The notes under the pieces were generated by a model, which was not told the DNA's origin, did not search any database, and saw only the letters and a list, made by a program, of their open reading frames with translations. From assembly GCA_947259305.1 (NCBI GenBank), contig CAMYML010000033.1:1-37884 (forward strand): a stretch of DNA of 37,884 nucleotides. The letters run 5' to 3'. Every line of letters begins with the position of its first letter. Position 1 is the first letter of the stretch. The stretch comes from an uncultured Gammaproteobacteria bacterium (GTDB lineage: Bacteria; Pseudomonadota; Gammaproteobacteria; GCA-001735895). The translations under genes and the position numbers were made by a program. This document shows positions 32,057 through 37,884 of the stretch, one piece after another.

Positions 32057-34876
32057 GTGAAACCGATTCAAGGCAATTTGGCAGGCGTCAAGGCTTATCG
32101 TGCTTTACTTTCGATGGCCTTCGAGCACAAGCTCTATTTTCTGCTGGCGGTAATCGGCATGATAATTTTCGCCGCCTCCGACGCCGCCTTCGCCTATCTG
32201 ATGAAGCCGTTGATGGATGACGGCTTTATTGATCGCGACCCGACGATCATCAAACTGATACCGCTGGCTATTGTGGCGATATTCGTGGTGCGTATGGTGG
32301 CGGTATTCATGCGCAGCTATTGCATGGACTACATTGGGCGCAACGTTATCAATACGCTGCGTCGGATGATGTTCGAAAAGTTGTTGACCATGACCAGCGA
32401 TGAGTATGACCAGTCTACGACCGCGACTAACGTCACGCGCTACTCCTATGATGTCGAACAGGTAGCGAATTCGGTTTCATCGTCATTGACGGTATTTATT
32501 CAGGACAGCCTGCGCATCGTCATCCTGCTGGGATACATGATCTGGTTGAACTGGCAATTGACCGCAATATTCCTGGTCGCTGGACCGATCGTTTTTTTGA
32601 TCGTAGTCAGAATCTCGGGGCATTTCCGCACCATCAGCGGAAATATCCAGCAATCCATGGGCGGGGTGACCCAGGTAGCCCAGGAAGTAATCGACGCCAA
32701 CCGCATCGTCAAGATATTCGGCGGCAACGAGTTCGAACGCAACAAGTTCAATAAGATCAACGACACCAATCTGAAACTGCATTTGAAAATGTCGATCGCG
32801 CAGTCGGTCAGCGCCCCGTTGATCCAGTTGGTGGTGGCTATCGCGTTCGCGGCAATCGTCGCCTTCGCGACCTCCGAATCGATGCGCCAGATCATTTCAA
32901 CCGGCGACTTCGTTTCATTCATCTTTGCGATGACCATGTTACTGGCGCCGATGCGGGTGCTGTCTTCGATCAATGCCAGTATCCAGAAGGGTATTGCCGC
33001 CGGCGAAAGCGTGTTCGAGCTGATATCTCGAGACAGCGAGCCCAACGCGGGACAGCTGCAGTTAAAGCGCGCCGAGGGCAGGTTAAATTTTAGCAACGTG
33101 GCACTGTGCTATCGCCGCAGCGAGCAACGCGTGCTCGACGATATCAGCTTCGAAGTAAATCCGAAGCAGACGGTGGCGATAGTCGGACGTTCGGGCAGCG
33201 GCAAGTCGAGCCTGGTGAACCTGATACCACGGCTTTACGAGTACGATAGCGGCGAGATATTGCTCGACGGCGAGCGGCTCGATAATTATCGAATTACCGA
33301 TTTACGCCGCCAGATTGCCTATGTCGGCCAGGACGTACGCCTGTTCAACGACACCATCCGCAACAACATTGCCTATGGTGTCGCGGGCCAGGTGGACGAG
33401 GCGCAAATAATCGAAGCCGCGAAACAGGCCCACGCCTGGGAGTTCATCGAAGGCATGCCGGAGCAACTCGATACCGAGGTCGGTGAGCGCGGTGTGCTGT
33501 TGTCGGGCGGGCAGCGGCAGCGGATTGCGATTGCCCGGGCGCTGCTGAAAGACGCACCGATTCTGATTCTCGACGAGGCTACCTCGGCGCTGGATACCGA
33601 GTCCGAGCGCTTCATTCAGCACGCGATGGAGCATTTGATGGAAAATCGCACCACGCTGGTAATTGCGCATCGCCTGTCCACGATCGAGCATGCCGACCAT
33701 ATCCTGGTAATGGATCAGGGCAAGATTCTGGAACAGGGCAACCATGCCGAGTTGCTCGAGAATGGCGGCATTTATGCCAGGCTGCATTCGATGCAGTTTC
33801 GCGACGCCAAAGAAGGCGAGCCTAAAGCGATCAGCTCCAAACCACGGATCATCCGCTCCTCGGTACTCAATAAATCGCTATTGCGTAACTGGGTGAGCCT
33901 GTCGTCGCAAAGGCGGCAGGGCTGGTGGCTGTGGTCGATGAACCCTTTGTCGATCCTGTTGATGCCACTGTCGGTGTTATTCTACCTGGCGGTCGGTTTG
34001 CGACGGCTGGGATATAAACTGCGGCTGATCAAATCGCAACAGCTGGCGGTGACGACCATCGTCGTCGGTAATATCACGCTGGGCGGCAATGGTAAAACAC
34101 CGATCGTGGTTGCGCTTTTTCAATTGCTGCAGGAAAAAGGTTATCAACCGGCAATCGTAACCCGCGGCTATAAAAGTGGTAATGAACAGAATGTTCAGAT
34201 TCTGCATGACGGCATAACCCACAATGCGGTTGGTGACGAAGCCAATATGATGTCAGAAATTTGCCGTTGCCCGATCGGAGTTGGCGCCGACAGGATTGCC
34301 GCGGCACAGCAAATCCTCGCGCAGTTTCCCGCAACCGATGTCATTCTTTCGGACGACGGATTGCAACACTATGCGCTTAAACGCGATATCGAAATTGCGG
34401 TCTGCCGCCACTTGTCGACGGGCAATGGACTCATGCTGCCGGCAGGGCCGTTGCGTGAACCGCAGGCTCGCCTGCGACAGGTTGACGTGACGATAGACCG
34501 TGACAGTGATCAGGTGGTGGAATCGCTGGGCGAAGTCTGGAATCTCTCCAACCCCGAACTGCGGCGCCATATCAGCGAGTTTCAGGGGCAGCAGGTGCAC
34601 GCGTTGGCGGGCATCGGTTTTCCTGAAATCTTTTTTGCCAGCCTGATGCAAATGGGAATCGATGTGATCGAACACGAGTTTCCCGATCACCATGAATTCA
34701 GCGCCCAGGATATGAATCTCAAACCCGACCTGCCGGTTCTGGTAACGCATAAGGACGCGGTCAAGCTAAAAGGCCTGGCGCGGGAAAATATCTGGGTTGT
34801 GCCGTTGAGTATCGAATTAAATGACGAACTGAAAAATCAGATATTGCAATTACTGGAGAGCCGACATCATGGATAA
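32057..34876 (+). CDS. msbA-lpxK: MsbA-LpxK fusion: lipid A flippase joined to lipid A 4'-kinase
   Basis: One uninterrupted frame of 939 codons. Residues 1-584 are a full MsbA half-transporter: six-helix core, then Walker [12 protein letters not shown] (about 377), Q-loop [12 protein letters not shown], signature [15 protein letters not shown], Walker [14 protein letters not shown]-loop VIAHRLST and the usual end YARLHSMQF. Residues about 613-939 are a full LpxK: N-terminal membrane helix ([20 protein letters not shown]), P-loop [40 protein letters not shown] and THKDAVKL. A basic linker of about 28 residues joins them. MsbA flips lipid A-core; LpxK phosphorylates the disaccharide precursor. 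An in-frame GTG at 33893 would give a 327-residue LpxK of normal length, so internal translation is possible. The start is GTG. Confidence 0.88.
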   Translation: MKPIQGNLAGVKAYRALLSMAFEHKLYFLLAVIGMIIFAASDAAFAYLMKPLMDDGFIDRDPTIIKLIPLAIVAIFVVRMVAVFMRSYCMDYIGRNVINTLRRMMFEKLLTMTSDEYDQSTTATNVTRYSYDVEQVANSVSSSLTVFIQDSLRIVILLGYMIWLNWQLTAIFLVAGPIVFLIVVRISGHFRTISGNIQQSMGGVTQVAQEVIDANRIVKIFGGNEFERNKFNKINDTNLKLHLKMSIAQSVSAPLIQLVVAIAFAAIVAFATSESMRQIISTGDFVSFIFAMTMLLAPMRVLSSINASIQKGIAAGESVFELISRDSEPNAGQLQLKRAEGRLNFSNVALCYRRSEQRVLDDISFEVNPKQTVAIVGRSGSGKSSLVNLIPRLYEYDSGEILLDGERLDNYRITDLRRQIAYVGQDVRLFNDTIRNNIAYGVAGQVDEAQIIEAAKQAHAWEFIEGMPEQLDTEVGERGVLLSGGQRQRIAIARALLKDAPILILDEATSALDTESERFIQHAMEHLMENRTTLVIAHRLSTIEHADHILVMDQGKILEQGNHAELLENGGIYARLHSMQFRDAKEGEPKAISSKPRIIRSSVLNKSLLRNWVSLSSQRRQGWWLWSMNPLSILLMPLSVLFYLAVGLRRLGYKLRLIKSQQLAVTTIVVGNITLGGNGKTPIVVALFQLLQEKGYQPAIVTRGYKSGNEQNVQILHDGITHNAVGDEANMMSEICRCPIGVGADRIAAAQQILAQFPATDVILSDDGLQHYALKRDIEIAVCRHLSTGNGLMLPAGPLREPQARLRQVDVTIDRDSDQVVESLGEVWNLSNPELRRHISEFQGQQVHALAGIGFPEIFFASLMQMGIDVIEHEFPDHHEFSAQDMNLKPDLPVLVTHKDAVKLKGLARENIWVVPLSIELNDELKNQILQLLESRHHG

Positions 34877-35057
34877 ACATTTGCTGGATATACTGGTCGA
34901 TCCAGTCACCAAGGGTCCGTTAATTTACGACAAAAGCCGCCAGGAACTGATCTCGCGCGCGTCGCGCCTGGCCTACCCGATCCGGGACGGGATCCCGGTC
35001 ATGTTACCCGAGGAAGCCAGGGAATTGAGCAGTGAAGAAGTCGAAGCACTGAGATGA
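34869..35057 (+). CDS. Trm112/YcaR family small protein without cysteines
   Basis: A 62-residue protein of the Trm112-like (UPF0434, YcaR) family, recognised from its start [20 protein letters not shown], the middle [19 protein letters not shown] and its place between lpxK and kdsB. Family members often carry zinc-binding Cys (CPVC-type near residue 11); here that position reads DPVT and the protein has no cysteine, so it cannot bind zinc by thiolates. It overlaps the upstream fusion by eight bases and ends four bases before kdsB. The bacterial function is unclear. Confidence 0.88.
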   Translation: MDKHLLDILVDPVTKGPLIYDKSRQELISRASRLAYPIRDGIPVMLPEEARELSSEEVEALR

Positions 35058-35061
35058 TTCG

Positions 35062-35802
35062 ATGAAGGCTGATTTCCGCATTGTGATACCCGCGCGTTAT
35101 GCCTCGGTGCGCCTGCCGGGCAAACCCCTGCGCGATATAAACGGCAAACCGATGATCGAGTGGGTTTATCTGGCCGCCGGTCAGGCTGAAGCCAGCGAGG
35201 TGGTGGTGGCGACCGACGATCAGCGCATCGCCGATGTTGTCACGGGGTTTGGTGGCAGCGTCTGTCTCACCGACAGTGGGCATCGCAGTGGCACCGATCG
35301 CATACTCGAAGTCACGCAAAAACTCAACTGGAGTCGGGACACGATAGTAGTCAATCTGCAGGGTGACGAACCCCTGATGCCGGCGCTGAACATTACCCAG
35401 GTGGCGCAAAATCTCGCCCGCCACGACTGCGCCATGGCAACCCTGCATAAGCCTGTCGACGCTGACGTCGCGCAGGATCCGAACCTGGTCAAGCTGGTAC
35501 AGGATAAAAATGGCAAGGCCCTGTATTTCAGCCGATCTGTCATTCCCTTCGACCGCAGTGGTGCAGTCGATCGATACCTTGGCCATATTGGAATTTATGC
35601 GTACCGCGTCGATTTTATCGAAACCTTTAGCAAGCTCCCGGCCTGCGACCTGGAACTCGCCGAGTCGCTGGAACAGCTGCGTGCGCTATGTAACGGCTAC
35701 TCGATTCATAGTGCTCCTGCGCTGGTCAATCCCGGTCCCGGGATCGACACCGAACAGGATCTCGCGCGGGTTACCGAAATCATGGCATCGCAACCGGCAT
35801 GA
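35062..35802 (+). CDS. kdsB: 3-deoxy-manno-octulosonate cytidylyltransferase
   Basis: A 246-residue enzyme that makes CMP-Kdo from CTP and Kdo, needed for the lipid A-core linkage. Motifs: IPARYASVRLPGKPL at the CTP site, VVVATDDQRI, GHRSGTDRI, VVNLQGDEPLMP (metal site) and the C-terminal HIGIYAYRVDFIETF with LELAESLEQLR. Length matches the family (about 250). It sits in the lipid A operon and shares four bases (ATGA) with the Nudix gene downstream. Confidence 0.95.
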   Translation: MKADFRIVIPARYASVRLPGKPLRDINGKPMIEWVYLAAGQAEASEVVVATDDQRIADVVTGFGGSVCLTDSGHRSGTDRILEVTQKLNWSRDTIVVNLQGDEPLMPALNITQVAQNLARHDCAMATLHKPVDADVAQDPNLVKLVQDKNGKALYFSRSVIPFDRSGAVDRYLGHIGIYAYRVDFIETFSKLPACDLELAESLEQLRALCNGYSIHSAPALVNPGPGIDTEQDLARVTEIMASQPA

Positions 35803-36392
35803 AGTACCGCTGGAAACTGGAGCGGCATCTCACACTGTTCGAAAAGTATTTCAAACTGGATGAGTACCACATTTCGCACGAGCTGTTTGGCGGTGGCTCG
35901 AGTCCACTGATTACGCGCGAAATATTCGAACGTGGCGTCGTTGTCGCGGTCCTGCCTTACGATCCCCGGCGTGGCAAGGTGGTGCTGATCGAGCAATTCA
36001 GGGCCGGGGCGATCGAAGATAGCGAAGGCCCCTGGCTGCTCGAATGCGTCGCCGGAGTGATCGAAGAGGGTGAGTCCGAAGCGGACGTGGCAATGCGCGA
36101 ATGTGTCGAGGAAGCGGGTTGCACGATCGACCGACTCGAAACCATCAGTCGCTACTATGTCAGCCCGGGCGGGACCAGCGAGCACTGCAGCCTGTTTTGT
36201 GGCATCGTCGACAGTGAAGGACTTGGCGGAATTCACGGCCTGCCGCAGGAACATGAAGATATCCGGGTGCTGGTGGTCGATTCAGCCCAGGCATATACCT
36301 GGGTGCGCGAAGGCAGGATCAGGTCCTCGGCGACCATTATCGCGTTGCAATGGCTCGAATTGAACGAAACAAAATTATGCGCGCATGAATAG
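35799..36392 (+). CDS. nudF: Nudix hydrolase, ADP-ribose pyrophosphatase type
   Basis: A 197-residue Nudix protein. The Nudix box is complete: GVIEEGESEADVAMRECVEEAG, cut here as GVIEEGESEADV and MRECVEEAG, with the Mg-binding Glu residues in place. The N-terminal part (HELFGGGSSPLITREIFERG) and the YYVSPGGTSEHCSLFCG segment are typical of NudF-type ADP-sugar pyrophosphatases, which cleave ADP-ribose to AMP and ribose-5-phosphate. It overlaps kdsB by four bases and so is translationally coupled to the lipid A genes; a housekeeping role is likely. Confidence 0.9.
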   Translation: MKYRWKLERHLTLFEKYFKLDEYHISHELFGGGSSPLITREIFERGVVVAVLPYDPRRGKVVLIEQFRAGAIEDSEGPWLLECVAGVIEEGESEADVAMRECVEEAGCTIDRLETISRYYVSPGGTSEHCSLFCGIVDSEGLGGIHGLPQEHEDIRVLVVDSAQAYTWVREGRIRSSATIIALQWLELNETKLCAHE

Positions 36393-36764
36393 TCCAAAAT
36401 TGCACTCGTTCAAGTCCATACCCGCTTTCGCGGGATCAACTGATAATCCGGTATTGACAAGTTAACACCTTAGTTCTGGGAAAACTCGCGTATTTATTGC
36501 ATATCAAGCCACTGCATTATCCCAGATCGCAAAGACAGGCAATCAAAGTAATCTATAGATCTTCGCGGAAATCAGATGACGACCGAGAATGAAAAGATTG
36601 TGCACGCTAGAATGAATGTCCAGAAATCGCTTGTTCATGTTTGATCTGTTGATCCAATAATTGTCGCCGAACGGTCGTTAAATTGTCAGCACCTGCTGCA
36701 CACACAGGGGAGCGGCGCCGGCTTCGATTGCGTCAGGCAATAATATAATCTGACTCAGAAATGT
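36393..36764. other. Convergent intergenic region
   Basis: This 372-base stretch lies between convergent genes and so should hold terminators rather than promoters. It contains a short hairpin (36421-36434, listed). No clear stem followed by a T-run was found for the antiporter transcript, and no coding frame is supported. The composition is AT-richer than the flanks. Confidence 0.5.
36421..36434. repeat. Short REP-like hairpin
   Basis: CCCGC-TTTC-GCGGG within the setting CATACCCGCTTTCGCGGGAT resembles the common interspersed word CCCGCGAAAGCGGG found between genes in many proteobacteria. It lies 29 bases after the nudF stop and may help end that transcript. One copy seen in the window. Confidence 0.45.
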
Positions 36765-37884
36765 TTAATAAATAAAACTAAGAAATAAATAGCCAGCAAG
36801 AAATATCGCTACCCACATCGCCATGCTGCCAGCGGGACGAGCGCTTGTGAGCAAGCCGGTGGGCACATGGTAGATCCCGGAAAGATAGTGCAGGCATTGG
36901 TGCAATCTTGTAACAAAGGCCCGGCGTAAAGCGCCATCCAGTTTCCATGCGGTCGCGAACAGGCTTTGTATCGCAACCGGGAAAAGACGACGATAAAACC
37001 ACTCCACGTCCAGGTTGGTAGAGTGTAGTTCGGGGGGATACATGCCTTTGAGGTTGAGCCAGACGAAGGCTAGCGCCGAGAAAAACAGCAGCTGAGTCTG
37101 CGCCAGCACGTGAGTCGCGTCATAGGGGTTATATCCGGTGTCGTAGGGCAGCAGGGAGTACATCGCGGCGGGATAGACGCCAATTCCGATACACAAAACT
37201 GCCGCGATCAACATCGCCAATAACATGTTGTTGGGTGGATCGCTTACCCGAAGGCCCGAGTCATGCGCAAAGAAAGCGAAATAGGGGATCTTGATACCGG
37301 CATGATGAAAAACACCCGCGGAAGCAAATAACAGCATTAACCATATCCAGTCATAACCGTTTTCGAGGGCAGCGGACATCACCATCGATTTGCTGACGAA
37401 ACCACTGAATAACGGGAAGGCCGAAATTGAGGCTGCCCCGACGATGCACAATACCGTGGTTTTCGGCATCGTTTTGTATAGTCCGCCCAGATCGGAGCCG
37501 TTCATGCGCCCGGTCATGTGCAACACTGCCCCCATCGTCATAAACAGCAGGCCCTTAAAGATAACATCGTTAAATGCATGTGAAACAGCGCCATTGATAG
37601 CGAGTGCTGTGCCAATGCCGACACCAACGACCATAAATCCCACCTGGTTGATCAGGCTATAGGCCAGCACCCGGCGCAGGTCATTTTCGATTACGGCAAA
37701 GAAGATCGGGAAGCAGGTCATGGCCGCCCCGATATAAACCAGCAGCTCGGTCCCGGGATATGCACGGGCTAACGAATAGACGGCGACCTTGGTGGTAAAC
37801 GCGCTGAGAATAACCGTGCCCGTGACAGTGGCTTCAGGGTATGCATCGGTGAGCCAGTTGTGAGCAAAGGGGAAGGCGCACTTA
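36765..37884 (-). CDS. Mrp-type monovalent cation/H+ antiporter subunit D (partial)
   Basis: The 3' part of a proton-translocating membrane subunit related to MrpD and NuoL/M. The tracked ORF starts at an internal Met, but the frame is open to the window edge and reads on as FAHNWLTDAYPEATVTG and ILSAFTTKVAVYSLARAYPG, so the start lies outside. The HNWLTDAYPEA stretch and SAFTTKVAVY with its lysine are family marks. Further helices include GVGIGTALAINGAVSHAFND and FKGLLFMTMGAVLHMTG, with the buried Lys and His expected in the proton path. The C-terminal 120 residues have PPELHSTNLDVEWFYRRLFP, seen in Mrp-like subunits. 372 codons are visible. Other mrp genes should lie beyond the right edge. 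Confidence 0.85.
   Translation of the reverse strand, partial: KCAFPFAHNWLTDAYPEATVTGTVILSAFTTKVAVYSLARAYPGTELLVYIGAAMTCFPIFFAVIENDLRRVLAYSLINQVGFMVVGVGIGTALAINGAVSHAFNDVIFKGLLFMTMGAVLHMTGRMNGSDLGGLYKTMPKTTVLCIVGAASISAFPLFSGFVSKSMVMSAALENGYDWIWLMLLFASAGVFHHAGIKIPYFAFFAHDSGLRVSDPPNNMLLAMLIAAVLCIGIGVYPAAMYSLLPYDTGYNPYDATHVLAQTQLLFFSALAFVWLNLKGMYPPELHSTNLDVEWFYRRLFPVAIQSLFATAWKLDGALRRAFVTRLHQCLHYLSGIYHVPTGLLTSARPAGSMAMWVAIFLAGYLFLSFIY

Noticed and set aside
1-37884. CRISPR arrays, tRNA or rRNA genes
   Set aside because: No regularly spaced repeats and no recognisable tRNA or rRNA sequence were seen by eye; a tRNA scan was not run.

Overview
The window looks like chromosomal DNA of a Gram-negative gammaproteobacterium. 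The evidence is the outer-membrane biogenesis gene set (lolC/E-lolD, exbB-exbD, msbA, lpxK, kdsB), a csiV-type gene overlapping mfd, and gene orders such as comEC-exbB-exbD-msbA-lpxK-ycaR-kdsB that are typical of that class. Genus cannot be fixed from the sequence. No tRNA, rRNA, CRISPR array, intact transposon or prophage was seen.

Layout. 0.3-2.5 kb: a minus-strand pair, a cytoplasmic alpha/beta hydrolase followed by a secreted protein of unknown function. 2.5-3.4 kb: a non-coding stretch with repeat-like motifs and a perfect hairpin. 3.4-5.5 kb: a Na+/phosphate symporter-type protein and a small coiled-coil protein. 5.5-7.6 kb: divergent kynurenine-formamidase-like hydrolase and kynureninase. 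7.9-9.4 kb: an isopropylmalate/tartrate-type dehydrogenase and an ABM monooxygenase-like protein behind a perfect 14-bp palindrome. 9.5-12.5 kb: a periplasmic SUOX-fold protein without cysteine, a membrane histidine kinase and an HDOD protein. 12.5-16.0 kb (minus): a GMC oxidoreductase and two DMT permeases. 16.1-18.0 kb: a P-loop ATPase of unknown role coupled to metA. 18.0-19.5 kb (minus): an outer-membrane barrel protein and an SH3/coiled-coil membrane protein. 19.7-25.3 kb: a broken Tat-exported FecR-like gene, then rhodanese (broken), mfd and csiV on the minus strand. 25.4-27.8 kb: a small periplasmic protein, lolC/E and lolD. 27.8-28.6 kb: a broken small membrane-protein gene and a DUF2062 gene. 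28.7-36.4 kb: one long plus-strand run, comEC (broken near its end), exbB, exbD, an msbA-lpxK in-frame fusion, a cysteine-free Trm112-type gene, kdsB and a Nudix ADP-sugar pyrophosphatase. 36.8 kb to the edge (minus): the C-terminal part of an Mrp-type cation/proton antiporter subunit D.

Two things stand out. First, MsbA (lipid A flippase) and LpxK (lipid A 4'-kinase) form one 939-codon reading frame with no stop between them. Second, four genes between 19.7 and 30.9 kb are each split across two frames; in the three whose family I recognise, a short stretch of the protein also appears to be missing at the break. This is either real gene decay by small deletions or a consensus/assembly defect. 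It affects how the fusion should be read, because a small in-frame deletion could also have created it.
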